In this document: piece after piece, positions 46,501-57,388 of the stretch
Layout: every line of letters begins with the position of its first letter
How positions within the stretch are numbered: position 1 is the stretch's first letter
From: Mesotaenium endlicherianum
Lineage: Eukaryota > Streptophyta > Zygnematophyceae > Zygnematales > Mesotaeniaceae
Length of the DNA: 64,000 bases
Reading direction: 5' to 3'
Assembly (NCBI GenBank): GCA_009602735.1
Contig: WELA01004867.1
Span: 153,684 to 217,683 of the forward strand
Program-made: the position numbers and the translations under genes
The notes under the pieces: model-generated
Told to the model about the DNA's origin: nothing
Database searches by the model: none
What the model saw: only the letters and a program-made list of their open reading frames with translations

Positions 46501-46709
46501 AACTATCTTCTAACCTTGTTTATATATGAGTTTACTGATTGCATGATTGATGCTTGTTTACTTGCATTCATCTTGTGAGTATTGTTCACTGCTAGTGTAT
46601 TGTCTTTTGTTGTTATATCAATTAACAGAAAATACCATCAAGACTACTTGTTGATATAAAGATCTTTTATTAATCATTGAATCGCCTATTGGTAATTCGA
46701 TTCATTTCA
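46501..46709 (+). repeat. B3 3' LTR (partial, 209 bp)
   Basis: Corresponds to the last 200 bases of the B LTRs, ending TCGATTCATTTCA just before the GCAGA duplication. Confidence 0.85.
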
Positions 46710-47121
46710 GCAGATAACAGGTGTCTAGCAATAACACACGCAGGCTTCTTGGTGCAAATACAACGTCCCACAAATGAATGGGTCTGTCCTCCTCATCCCG
46801 CTCAGAAGGATCCTCCCCCCACCAGTTCAAAGATAGGGTCGTCAGGCGCGAGAGTAGCTCCAAGCGAGGCAACTGCACACTCGGCTGCATCCTTATGTGG
46901 AGCACTTGCAGGTTGGGAGTGAAGTCAAAAATGTGTAGTCCTACACTGGTGGTGAGAGAAATGTCCAATACAAGAAGGCAGGGCATGGCTACCTCAAGCC
47001 TGGACAGTGTTCCCTCCATCCTCAGCTCTTGGATGGTGCCCCTTGCGTCCTCTGGATTTTTTTCAACGGGGGTTCTAGATGGGGGGATCATCGCGCAGAT
47101 ATGTGTCAGCGGTGGGACCTA
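46710..47121 (-). pseudogene. Host LRR gene, middle piece
   Basis: The minus strand has consecutive LRR-type units: IQELRMEGTLSRLEVAMP, LLVLDISLTTSVGL, LQVLHIRMQPSVQLPRLELL, SRLTTLSLNWWGED, LRVLLLDTCYLL. The spacing of about 22-26 residues and the LxxLxL pattern support an LRR solenoid. It lies between B3 (left) and B5 (right). Just inside the right edge the frame has a stop, so that end is probably intron; candidate acceptors end ...AATCCAG near 47048. Family not determined (F-box/LRR and NLR-type LRRs are both possible). Confidence 0.65.
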
Positions 47122-47840
47122 CGAAATGAATCAACTTACCAAATAGGCGATTAACAAATAATGGAGATCCTTACATCAGCAAGTAATCTTTATGGTATTT
47201 TCTGTTAATTGATTCAACAGCAAAAGACAACACACTAGCAGTGGACAATACTCGCAAGTCAAATGGAAGTAAACTAGCATCAATAATCCAATTAGTAAAC
47301 TCGTACATAAGCAAGGCTAGAAGACAGTGCATATCAATGACTTCTTGCCTTGGATTCAGATTTCTCTCCGTAAGCTGTAGAAGAGAGTTGGCCTCGTTTC
47401 CGAATGCCAAACTCGAGAGCAATACCTAGCATATGTACATGGAATGAGTTTACTGTTCAACGGCCAGTGCGATGGCACCGCCTACCCGGGAGTCAACCAC
47501 GTTGGTAGGACCTCGGTTAACCAAATCCACCGCCATCCCCCATCATCCCGAATCGCCATCCATCCTAAGGACGTCGTCTGGCCATTCATCTAGCACACCA
47601 CACTTAGATGCATATCTAGGCAATTTGCTGCTACAGAGTACGGAGGTCAGCTGGCTGTCAAAGAATGTGTCAACAAGCTGACCTAAGTTGACTTCAGCAT
47701 GCTGCTCCCGGCTAAGTCATCAAACTGATTATTTTATGAAGTCCAGAAGAGTTAATATTAACTAAAGTTCAGCAGGCAGAACTTATTTAGCTATTATATT
47801 TAAAAGAAAATAATATCTACAAATATACTGATTCATTACA
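47122..47840 (-). repeat. B5 3' LTR (719 bp) and polypurine tract
   Basis: TGTAATGAATCAGTATATT at the start (minus). The purine tract AAGTTGGAGGGAT lies at 47841-47853, preceded by GTTGTCGAGGCGACAAC. Confidence 0.9.
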
Positions 47841-47851
47841 ATCCCTCCAAC

Positions 47852-48922
47852 TTAACAGGTTGTCGCCTCGACAACGCTAACACTGGGTACATGGTTTTTC
47901 CCAACTGAAAGTATTGATTTGCCTTCCACCGCCTTTTGCTCCAACACTGTTGCCCAACTGTGGGGATCACTAGTAACAATGTGCTGTCCCTCCGCCCTCA
48001 GCCTACTGCCCTTATGAGGGAGATGTTGCTGGGGCTCTACGGTCAGGGGAGCGAGACCGGGAGCCAGACCTCCTCCTTCTATTTTGGGGTCTCCTGAAGC
48101 CTGGGGGCTCCGAGTAGGGAGAATCAAGGGGAGAACGCAATAACTGGGTTATTTCCTCCTGTACAATTTGAAGGGAGGCGGCGTTCTCCTGGACAGCCCT
48201 CAAACTGACAGGTACATATACCGGCATCCCAGGAGGATGTTGCATGACATGAGCCAAGGGCACATGTCCTCTTTGTGAGGGAGATGCTGGCAAGCCTCTG
48301 GCTATTTCTCTAGCAACCCTGTCTCACTGGGTCTCTGCGCCTGCAGATGGGCTCTGTCCTCTGGCAGTTCCCAGCCAAGTGATATCTTCCTCTTCAGCGA
48401 GCTGGTGCAGGGCTATGTTCGCCCTGGCCAACCCAGTCTTCTCCATTACAGGAATGTTGCAGGTGTCTAGGTCACAGCGGGGCTAGTGTCCTCTTCCTTG
48501 CCTTCCTCCTCTTCTTCCTCTAAGTCCTCCTCTTCTTCCCCTGGCTCCTCTGTGACTGCTGGGGTCTCCTCTGTCAGCTGTACCAGCTCTTCTCGAGAAA
48601 AAGAGTACCCCACTGACCTTCCCCTTTTGGGTGCTGGTGGGAGCTGTTGAGTCCTGACTGCATACAGAACTTTCTCTCCCTGCTTGCTCGCCCATTTGGC
48701 ATAAGCGTGCTTCCCTTTGGAGAATGACTCTCGGGCCCTGATCCTCTCCTCCTGCATTTCTTGACTCATGCAGTCTCTGACTCCATCCAATCGTGGGTCC
48801 CAAGCTGCAATGTGGGGGGCCAACACTATGTTCACCTGTAGGTCTGTTAGAAAATCTTCCTCCCCTGCCCTATCATTTTGCTGGTCCCTCATGTTAATGG
48901 TCATCCACCGCCAATCAGTGGG
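47852..48922 (-). pseudogene. B5 3' ORF, C-terminal part (left of B4)
   Basis: Matches the B4 ORF: WRWMTINMRDQQNDRA, HIAAWDPRLDGVRDCMSQEM, HAYAKWASKQGEK, PPAPKRGRSVGYSFSREE, a Glu-rich run, and the C-terminal LPASPSQRGHVPLAHVMQHP...MPVYVPVSLR. Its N-terminal part is at 55773-57038. Broken. Confidence 0.82.
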
Positions 48923-49626
48923 TGAAATGAATCGACTTACCAAATAGGCGATTAACAATTAATAAAGATCTTTATATCAGCAAGTAATCTATATGGATTC
49001 TCCGTTAATTGATTAAACGGCAAAAGGACAACACACTAGCAGTGAACAATACAGTAAACTAGCATCAATAATGCACTTAGTAAACTCATACATAAGAAAG
49101 GTTAGAAGACAGTGCGTATCAATGGCTTCTCGCCTTGGATTCAGATCTCTCTCAATAAGCTGTACAAGAGAGTTGGCCTCGTTTCCGAATGCCAAACTCG
49201 AGAGCAATGCCTAGCATCTGTACATGGAATGAGTTTACTGTTCAACGGCCAGTGCGATGGCACCGCCTACCCGGGAGTTAACCACGTTGGTAGGACCTTG
49301 GTTAACCAAATCCACCGCCATCTCCCATCATCCCGAATCGCCATCCATCCTAAGGACGTCGTCTGGCCATTCATCTAGCATACCACACTTAGATGCATAT
49401 CGAGGCAGTTCGCTGCTACCCAGTACGGAAGTCAGCTGGCTGTCAAAGAATGTGTCAGCAAGCTGACTTAAGCTGACTTCAGCGTGCTGCTTTCGGCTGA
49501 GTCATTGAACTGATATTAAATATAAAGTCCAGCAGACTGAATATTTACTAAAGTTCAGCAAGTTGAACTTATTTAACTGTTATATTTAAATGAATATTAT
49601 ATCAACCAATATACTGATTAATTAAA
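48923..49626 (-). repeat. B4 3' LTR (704 bp)
   Basis: Pairs with 55053-55772; the purine tract (AAGTTGGAGGGAT, minus) follows at about 49627-49640. Contains the TGAC-core palindrome cluster typical of the family. Confidence 0.9.
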
Positions 49627-49732
49627 ATCCCTCCAACTTAACATGTTGTCGCCTCGACAACACTGACACAGGGTACATAGGTTTCCCCAACTGAAATTAC
49701 TGATCCCTCTCCCATCCAGCATGCTGTGCCCC

Positions 49733-51397
49733 TTAGGAGGGAGATGCCCATGGGGCCTTATAGTCAGGGGAGTCAGTCCTGCTCCTGTCTTGGGGTCTTC
49801 TGAAGCTTGTCAGAGAGGGAGGTTCCGTGTAGGGATCCGTCGAAGAACGCAGTAACTGTGCTGTTTCCTCCTGCACGGTCTGAAACTGAATGGAGGCAGC
49901 CTTCTCCTGGGCATCCCTCAAACTGACTGATACATATACCGGCATCCCAGAAGGATGTTGCATGACATGAGCTAAGGGTACATGCCCTCTCTGCGAGGGA
50001 GATGCCGGCAGGCCTCTGGCTATTTCTCTAGCAGCCCTCTTGTCTGCCCTGTCTGACTGGGTCTCCGTGCCTGGAGATGGGTCCTGTCCTCTGGCAGTTC
50101 CCAGCCAAGTGATATCCTCCTCTTCAGCGAGTTGCTGCAGGGCCAACCTCGTCTTCTCCCTTACAGGGGATGTGGCAGGTGTCGAGATCACGGTGGGGCT
50201 AGTGTCCTCCTCCTCGCCTTCCTCCTCGTCTTCCTCTGACTCCTCCTCCTCTTCGTCCCCGGGTTCCTCTGAGACTTCTGGGGTCTCTTCTGTCGGCTGC
50301 TCCAGTTCCTCTCGAGAAAAAGAATATCCCACTGACCTTCCCCTTTTGGGTGCGGGTGGGGCCTGCTGAGTCCGGACCGCATACAGGTCCTTTTCTCCCT
50401 GCTTGCTTGCCCATTTGGCATAAGCGTGCTTCCCATTTGAGAATGACTCTCGAGCCCTGCTCCTGTCCCCCTGCATTTCTTGGCTCATGCAGTCTCTGAC
50501 TCCATCCAATCTTGGGTCCCAAGCCGCAATGTGAGGGGGCAATACTATGTTCCCCTTTAGGTCTGTCAGGAAATCCTCATCCGTTGCCCTGTCATTCTGC
50601 TGGTCCCTCATGTTGATGGTCATCCACCGCCAATTGGTGGGCTTTTGAAAGAAGGCAGGGTCTGTCCTTCTAAGAGTACAAGGGTACCAGTGCCCTGCAA
50701 AGTATAGCTGACTGGTTTCCCTGGCCAAGAATTCCCAGCTCCTTCTCTCCACCTCATTATACATGGCCTTGAACCTGTTATGGGCTGTAGAGTTCTTAAA
50801 GCTGTCCGCGTCCATGGGGATCATACTGATGACCCTATCTTCCCCCCAGATACCAGGAATCGACACAGCCCCTGCTTTGTTCACCTGGGCCATTGCCTTG
50901 GCCTCTCTGACTGTATAACCTACCATCGTGGCGTAATCGTGGTAGAGGAGGAGCCCCGTGCTGACCTCTATATACTTGTCAAAGTTTTCGGATGTCTCCC
51001 CTTCCCTCTGGAGGATGACCTTCTGTGACTCACTGTGACTTCTCTGAGCATACTTGAAGGCCTCCTCCAGTAGATCAAAGCCCTTGCCCAGTACTGTGTA
51101 GCGGTAGCTGCTGATTCTCCTCTGCTCTTCTTCAGCTTGCTGCTTCCGCTTCTCCTCAGCTTGCCTCTCCTCCTCTGCTTTCTTGGCCTCGTCTGCAACT
51201 TTTCTGTCCAATTCTTCCTGCCTCAGTCTGGCCTGTTCCTCCTCCTCCTTCATCTTCTGTGCCTCCCGCTGTTGTTGGAGTTCTTGTGATTCCCGAGCGG
51301 AGATGGAGGATGATTCGATGTCTCCACGGAATTGCAAGTATTCTGCATGTGCCTCTTCCGCCCTTCTCTTCCTCTTGAGCTCCGACTTTTGAGTCAT
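49733..51397 (-). CDS. Family-B extra 3' ORF, 554 residues, function unknown
   Basis: Lies between pol and the 3' LTR on the element's sense strand, starting MTQKSELKRKRRAEEAHAEY at 51397. Residues about 1-115 are basic, then strongly charged Glu/Lys/Gln/Arg heptads (coiled coil or single helix). About 115-330 is a conserved, probably globular part (YRYTVLGKGFDLLEEAFKYA, FDKYIEVSTGLLLYHDYATM, WEFLARETSQLYFAGHWYP, WRWMTINMRDQQND, HIAAWDPRLDGVRDCM). About 370-400 is a Glu/Asp-rich run. The tail is Pro/Ser/Arg-rich. No signal peptide, membrane segment, protease or RT motif, or zinc knuckle is visible, so it is neither an envelope nor a second Gag of recognised type. B3, B5 and 18736-19160 hold broken relatives. 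A capsid-accessory or nucleic-acid-binding role is only a guess. Confidence 0.8.
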   Translation of the reverse strand: MTQKSELKRKRRAEEAHAEYLQFRGDIESSSISARESQELQQQREAQKMKEEEEQARLRQEELDRKVADEAKKAEEERQAEEKRKQQAEEEQRRISSYRYTVLGKGFDLLEEAFKYAQRSHSESQKVILQREGETSENFDKYIEVSTGLLLYHDYATMVGYTVREAKAMAQVNKAGAVSIPGIWGEDRVISMIPMDADSFKNSTAHNRFKAMYNEVERRSWEFLARETSQLYFAGHWYPCTLRRTDPAFFQKPTNWRWMTINMRDQQNDRATDEDFLTDLKGNIVLPPHIAAWDPRLDGVRDCMSQEMQGDRSRARESFSNGKHAYAKWASKQGEKDLYAVRTQQAPPAPKRGRSVGYSFSREELEQPTEETPEVSEEPGDEEEEESEEDEEEGEEEDTSPTVISTPATSPVREKTRLALQQLAEEEDITWLGTARGQDPSPGTETQSDRADKRAAREIARGLPASPSQRGHVPLAHVMQHPSGMPVYVSVSLRDAQEKAASIQFQTVQEETAQLLRSSTDPYTEPPSLTSFRRPQDRSRTDSPDYKAPWASPS

Positions 51398-51432
51398 CTT
51401 GCTCAATCATAAACACAATGCAGTTAGTGAAG

Positions 51433-53400
51433 TCATGATATTTTGCCGCTACTGAGTGCCCTTGATGAAGAGGAACGCGAGCGAGAGAGTTCTCTGTGTG
51501 AATTGTCAGAAAGGTAGGCTTTCCTAAGTTGTTCAAGGAAGGACTTTTTCACCTTTAGTGAAGTGAGTGCACACAGGACTTTATCTACAGCATGCAGACT
51601 AAAGTTCCTTTGTAAGTCAGGTCTTCTAGAGAGTCCATCAGCAGGATTCAACTTCCCTGGTTTGTAGTCGATCTGGACTTGGAACTGCTCCAGCATCTGG
51701 CTCCAGCGGTTCTCCCTCCTCGACAGCTTGGAGTTCTTCTGAAAGTGGGTCAGAGTTAGATGATCTGTAGTCACCTTAAAGGCTTTACCATGTAAGTATG
51801 CAAAGTCAGAGGCATCAGTGACCACCTGCACCGGTTTGCTGGGGTCATACACGGCTAGCACTGGGGCAGAACAAAGGGCATCTTTAAGGGTTTGGAAGGC
51901 AGCCTGCTGCTCTTCCCCCCACACATACCCCATGTCTTTCTTAGTAAGGTCAGTCAGTTTACTGGCTTTTGTGGAATAATTCTCAATAAATCTCCTATAG
52001 TAGTTAGCCAACCCGAGAAAGGATCTAACTTCAGAGACAGACTGTGGTACTGGCCAGTCCCTTAGGGTCTGAACTTTTTTAGGGTCCACACTAATGCCCT
52101 CTTTACTGACAACGTGGCCTAAGAATTCAATACTTTCCTTGAAGAGATCACACTTGCTCATTTTAGCATGTAACTGATTTCTTCTCAGAATGTCCATGAC
52201 TCTCTTTAAGTGTTCAGCGTGCTGAATCTCATCTTTAGAGAAAATTAAAATATCATCCACGAAAACTTGCACAAATTTATCCAACTAAGGCCTGAAAATG
52301 TCATTCATAGCACCCATGAAGGTTGCAGGAGCATTTGTTAGTCCAAATGGCATCACGTTGAACTCATAGTGTCCATAACGTGTGCGGAAGGCCGTCTTGT
52401 GTTCATCTCCCTCAGCAATTCTGATTTGATGATAACCACTCTTGAGATCTATCTTACTGAACACCTTAGCACCAGACAGAGTATCAAGCAAGTCCTCGAT
52501 TCTGGGTAAGGCATACTTGTTCATTACCGTAATTTTGTTCAGGGCTCTGTAATCCACACACATCCGCATACTGCCATCCTTTTTCTTAACAAATTGGATG
52601 GGTGCGCCGTAAGGTGATTTACTTGGAGAAATATAACCATTTTCCTCAAGTTCTGCAATCTGTATTTTCAAATCCTCGCTCTCCACATAAGACAAGCCAT
52701 ACGTGCGTTGCCAGGGTGGCTGACTCCCAGGTAATAAATCAATCCCATGATCTACTTTCCTCTTAGGGGGGAGTCCTGGAGGCATATTAAATACATCCGT
52801 GTACTAAGCAACAAGTTTTGCAGCAGTAGGGTGCTCCGGAGGGCTTACCTTTTTCTCCACCACTTCTTCAGGTTGAGGAGGTACCTCTCTTAGCAATAGA
52901 CAGAACATTATGTCTTCCTTCTGGTTCCAGCTTTTGACGAACTCCATTGCATTCAGCAACTTGCATCCTTCTGGAAGCCTCTTCTTTTTCTTCATTTGCC
53001 ATCCACACAGGACAAGAGGAAGAGCACTGGTGGGTGCCAAGTCAGTCTGCCCATCACTGGCTCCTCTCACTTTAACTGTACCTCTGCTCCAACACACTTC
53101 AGCTTGATGTCTATTAAGCCAGGACCTGCCTAGCACGAGATCATAAAAGCCAGTGTTGAGTACCTCAAATGTAAGCGTTTCAGTTAGAATTGCAATGCCA
53201 GAACCTAACTGGACCTCAATAGGCTTGGTTATAACTCCTCCCGGGATAATTGAGGCATCTCCAAGGAATATTTTTCTATTCCCTTAGGTGACAGTAGGCA
53301 GCCTTAGCCGCTTAACTAAGTCCTTGTGGATAAAAGTATGTGACGTCCCTCCGTCAACAAATGCCCTCACCTTCCTACCTGCAATCATGCAATGCAGTAG
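51433..53400 (-). pseudogene. pol: B4 protease, RT and RNase H
   Basis: Protease (RAFVDGGTSHTFIHKDLV near 53330-53380; LGRSWLNRHQAEVCWSRGTV at 53136 down). RT at 52785-52000 ([14 protein letters not shown]-like start, [53 protein letters not shown]). RNase H at about 51860-51600 ([28 protein letters not shown]). The end adjoins the 3' ORF directly. Broken. Confidence 0.85.
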
Positions 53401-53539
53401 GATATAATGCTGATGGTCTCTTTTATCTGGTTGTCGAGCATGCATAGTGAATCCACTTCAGCAGGACCAATAACACCTGCTACGAGGGCAGCTAGTGACG
53501 ACTCACTATCTCTAGCATCCTCACAGTCAGTAGACTGGA

Positions 53540-54979
53540 TTATCGAGTGTTGCTGTTTTTTAAAGGCTGGTCTTTTCTCTCGACTTTTGGAAGATGCTTG
53601 TCTGGACACTGCTCCCTAATGTGACCTGGCTGCTGGCAATGGAAGCAAATCGATTTTGCTGAGGCTGGTCTTGGCTTAGTCTTACCACCACCTCTTCCAT
53701 ACCCGCCTCGAGGGAAAGCACCTCTACCTCTAGATTGTATGGAATTATACTCATACTCATATTCATCACCCTGATTATCTTCAGCCTGGTCTCCTTCAAT
53801 TGCATTGTAGGAACCGTGGGGCTTTTTGACAATCTTAGACACCAAAGCATTACTCTGGCGCTTGTGATTGAACTGCTGCTGATCCCAGGTATCAGCGTCC
53901 TGGATGAAGTCAGCCAGTTTCTCATACTTCTTCTCAGCGAAATGACCAGATCCTTCGGATTTCAAACCATACTCGAAGTATGCTATCCTATACCGTTTTG
54001 GCAAGTCAGGCTGCTTCATCATGTTCTCCTGGAACTTTTGAGCAAACTCAGCAACTGAAGTGGTCTGCTTCAGTGTCAGTAAGATCATCGCATAGATAGC
54101 TTTCTCCTGCTGGTTGATGACATCAAACTTCTCGTGCAACTTCTCGACAAACTCTACCTACGTAGGGTCACCGAGTTGCCGAGCCTTACGCTCTCCTTTC
54201 CAGTAATGCCACCAGTCGGCGGCACTGCCTTCCAGTAGCGCACCGATATGCCTGACCTTCTCGTAATCTTGCAGTTCTGGGTAGTTCTCCAGCCACTGCT
54301 CAACATCCGCGAGAAACTTGATCAGGTAATATTTTCCGTTTCTCTCAGGATCATAGTCCTGGGGAGGTTTTGGCTTGGGCTTACTAGGCCCTCGGCCACC
54401 ACCACAAGTGGTTTGAGACCTCAATTGGTCTCTGTCCCGCAATAGAGACATTATGATTCTTTTGTCCTCCTGTTGGGACTGATACATGGTCGCCATTTGC
54501 GACTGCATTTGAACGAACAATGCTCCCAAGTCTACACTCTGGAGTGGTAGTCTAGCAAATGCAGCAGCAGCATTGGCATCTACTCGCTGAGTAGTGTCCT
54601 CAACAGTCCCTCTCGCTCCTGCAGCAGCAATTCCTGCCGCATTCAGCCGGTCACGTATTTGACCTAGGGGTACATTGAGTTGTACAGCAGGAGGTGGGTT
54701 CAGAACATTGGCCCTTGATGCCATAAGTTCTTCAACAGTGCGCTCGTCAGCTGGCTGTCCTTCCCTCCTTTCTGTATCTTCAGCGGCCTTTGCTAATTGT
54801 TCAGCTTCTAATCTGGCTCTCTCCTCCTCAGCTTGCTGTCCTGCGACTGCGGCAATAGCAGCTGCCTCATCTGCAGCCTCTCTAGCTGCAGTACTCGCCA
54901 CTGCTTCAGAATAGGTACGGGTTCCCGCTACATGGCTTTCCGCTTGGTTTTTGACATTCTCGTTATCCTGGTTCTCCAT
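53540..54979 (-). pseudogene. gag: B4 gag
   Basis: MENQDNENVKNQAESHVAGT at 54979, an Ala/Glu-rich coiled coil to about residue 90, a middle Gln-rich segment, and the gag domain (FLADVEQWLENYPELQDYEK, SAADWWHYWKGERKAR, KQPDLPKRYRIAYFEYGLK). An Arg/Gly stretch and zinc knuckle CFHCQQPGHIREQC follow near 53615. Nearly continuous but broken. Confidence 0.88.
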
Positions 54980-55052
54980 GTCTCGGGAGTTGCTAGTTTG
55001 AGACCTTGTCCTTACCGTACAAAGAAGACTGTGATAACGGCTCCGATACCAC

Positions 55053-55772
55053 TGGAAAGAATCGACTTACCAAATAGGCAATTAACAATTAATAAAGATT
55101 TTTATATCAGCAAGTAATCTTTATGGATTCTCCGTTAACTGATTAAACGGCAAGAGGACAACACACTAGCAGTGAACAATACTCATAAATCAAATGCGAG
55201 TAAACTAGCATCAATAATGCACTTAGTAAACTCATACATAAGCAAGGTTAGAAGACAGTGCGTATCAATGGCTTCTCGCCTTGGATTCAGATCTCTCTCA
55301 GTAAGCTGTATAGGAGAGTTGGCCTCGTTTCCAAATGCCGAAATCGAGAGCAATGCCTAGCATATGTCCATGGAATGAGTTTACTGTTGAACGGCCAGTG
55401 CGATGGCACCGCCTACCCGGGAGTTAACCACGTTGGTAGGACCTCGGTTAACCAAATCCACCGCCATCTCCCCTCATCCCAAATCGCCATCCATCATAGG
55501 GATGTCATCTGGCCATTCATCTAGCATACCACACTTAGATGCATATCGAGACAGTCCGCTGCTACCAAGTACGGAAGTCAGCTGGCTGTCAAAGAATGTG
55601 TCAGCAAGCTAACTTAAGCTTACTTCAGCCTGCTGCTTTCGGCTGAGTCATTAAACTGATATTAAATATAAAGTCCAGCAGATTGAATGTTAACTAAAGT
55701 TCAGCTGGCTGAACTTATTTAACTATTATATTTTAATGAATATTATATCAACCAATTAACTGATTCATTACA
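55053..55772 (-). repeat. B4 5' LTR (720 bp) with adjacent primer site
   Basis: Pairs with 48923-49626. The initiator tRNA-Met primer site TGGTATCGGAGC (minus) lies next to its inner end at about 55040-55052. Confidence 0.9.
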
Positions 55773-57038
55773 GTGGGCTATTGGAAGAAGGCAGGGTCTG
55801 TCCTTTTTAGCGTACAAGGGTACCAATGACCTGCGAAGTCCAGCTGACTGGTTTCTCTGGCCAAGAATTCCCAGCTCCTTCTCTCCACCTCATTATACAT
55901 GGCCTGGAACCTGTGATGGGATGTTGAGTCCCTAAAGTTGTCCGTGTCCATGGGGATCATCCCGATGACCCTATGTAGTGATTTGAGTTATTATATATTA
56001 GTTTGCACATATTTTAATGTTTTCAAATATATTTGGAGTAGTATTGTGTGGATTCAAGTGTGAATAGGTACTCTAGTGACTTGGTTCTTTGAACCTTCTA
56101 AGGCATTTTCGAAGTTAGAGGAAAGACCTAGAAGAACTCCACGTGGCAAAAGTCAAATGTGCCATTTTTAGGTCAAAAGGTTATGTGTACATTATTTTAG
56201 AAAGAGGTGGCAAGTTTTGGGATGTGTTGGGCGCCGACACATCAACATACACCTTCCTAGAAATTACTTATTTAGCAAGTATATAAACAAGAGCTAGAAC
56301 ATAGAAAGACATTCCAGAATCACTCTTGTACTTGCCAAAATCCAGAAATATATTAACTTTCAAGAAGCCATCTCTCTTTCAAGAAGCTACCACTCGTGTT
56401 CAAAGATCCTTGTCTTGAATAGATAAAGTATTATATCTCACTAAGTACTTCATCTATCTGTTTCGCTACACCCTATCTTTCCCCCAGATTCCCGGAATCA
56501 GTACAGCTCCTTTCTCATACACTTGGGCCATTGCCATGGCCTCTCTGACCGTATATCCTACCATCCTGGCATAATCGTGGTAGAGGAGGAGCCCTATGCT
56601 GACCTCTGTATACTTGTCAAAGTTCTTGAATGTCTCGTTTTCCCTCTGCAGGATGTTCTTTTGCGACTCATTGCGACTTCTCTGGGCATACTTGAAGTCC
56701 TCCTCCAGTAGATCAAAGCCTTCGCCCAGCACTGTGTAGCGGTACCTGCTGATTCTCCTTTGTTCTTTTTCTTCAGCCTGCTGCTTTTGCCTCTCCTGAG
56801 CTTGCCTCTCCTCCTCTGCCTTCTTGGCCTCCTTTGCAGCTTGTTTGTCCAACTCTTCCTGCCTCAGCCTGGCCTGTTCCTCCTTCTCCTTCTTCTTCTG
56901 TGCCTCCCGCTGTTGTTGGAGTCGTTGTGATTCTCGAGCGGAGATGGAGGATCATTCGATGTCGCCACGGAATTGCAAGTATTCTGCATGTGACTCTTCC
57001 GCTCATCTCTTCCTCTTAAGTTCCGACTTCTGAGTCAT
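55773..57038 (-). pseudogene. B5 3' ORF, N-terminal part (right of B4, split by H2)
   Basis: Starts with MTQKSEL-like sequence at 57038 and matches the B4 ORF through the coiled coil (AAKEAKKAEEERQAQERQKQ), the RYRYTVLGEGFDLLEEDFKY and FDKYTEVSIGLLLYHDYARM stretches to HWYPCTLKRTDPAFFQ. H2 lies at 55974-56470 inside it. Broken. Confidence 0.82.
55974..56470 (+). mobile_element. H2: solo LTR (497 bp)
   Basis: Flanked by a perfect CCCTA duplication (55969-55973 and 56471-56475). Starts TGTAGTGATTTGAG and ends CTGTTTCGCTACA. A TATA-like AAGTATATAAACAAG is near 56276-56290. The same family as H1 in opposite orientation, and highly similar to it. Confidence 0.82.
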
Positions 57039-57388
57039 CCTGCTCAATCATAAACACAATGTTGTCAGTGAAGTCATGGTACTTTGCCGCTACCGAGTAT
57101 CCTTGGTGGAGAAGAACGTGGTAGGGAGAGTTCTAAGTGTGTAATACATTGTGTGCATGAGTATAAGAGGAGAATTGAGTCAGAGAGAAAAAGTGAGTGT
57201 GAGCGCAGGTTGAGTGTGTAGAATGGTTACATAAAATTTGCCTGGCCAATCCCGAGACGGAACACACTCCCTCGAACTTAATTTTAAGGTGGGCTGCCCG
57301 TCATAACTGTCACTAACTGTCACGTTCCCCTCCAACTTACCTGGAGACAGGGAATCCTGTCACCTGTCCATGGCGACTGAAATGACAG
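57039..57388 (-). other. B5 spacer between pol and 3' ORF
   Basis: Includes a second polypurine-like AAGTTGGAGGGGAA (minus strand, 57325-57338) and TGACAG copies, as in the B3 spacer. No gene. Confidence 0.6.

Larger units (their letters stand above)
22069..46709 (+). mobile_element. B3: Ty3/gypsy chromovirus (family B) carrying nested C2 and A2
   Basis: Bounded by a perfect GCAGA duplication (22064-22068 and 46710-46714). Parts in order: 5' LTR, gag, protease, RT, RNase H, integrase, chromodomain, extra 3' ORF, partial 3' LTR. Two insertions interrupt it: C2 in the RT gene and A2 in the 3' ORF. Without them it is about 7.8 kb. It is an old copy with a dozen or more breaks. It inserted into a coding exon of the LRR gene. 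Confidence 0.9.
48923..55772 (-). mobile_element. B4: Ty3/gypsy element (family B) with an open 3' ORF
   Basis: Bounded by a perfect GTGGG duplication (48918-48922 and 55773-55777) in the 3' ORF of B5. Parts recognised: 5' LTR, primer site, gag, protease, RT, RNase H, 3' ORF, polypurine tract, 3' LTR; no integrase or chromodomain part was recognised. LTR-LTR comparison by eye over the first 345 bases gives about 17 substitutions and one 18-base length difference, so it is moderately young. Around five breaks in gag-pol. Confidence 0.92.

Noticed and set aside
49733-51397. Envelope gene, because of its position after pol
   Set aside because: No signal peptide, no hydrophobic membrane segment and no cysteine-rich ectodomain; the sequence is charged coiled coil and low complexity.
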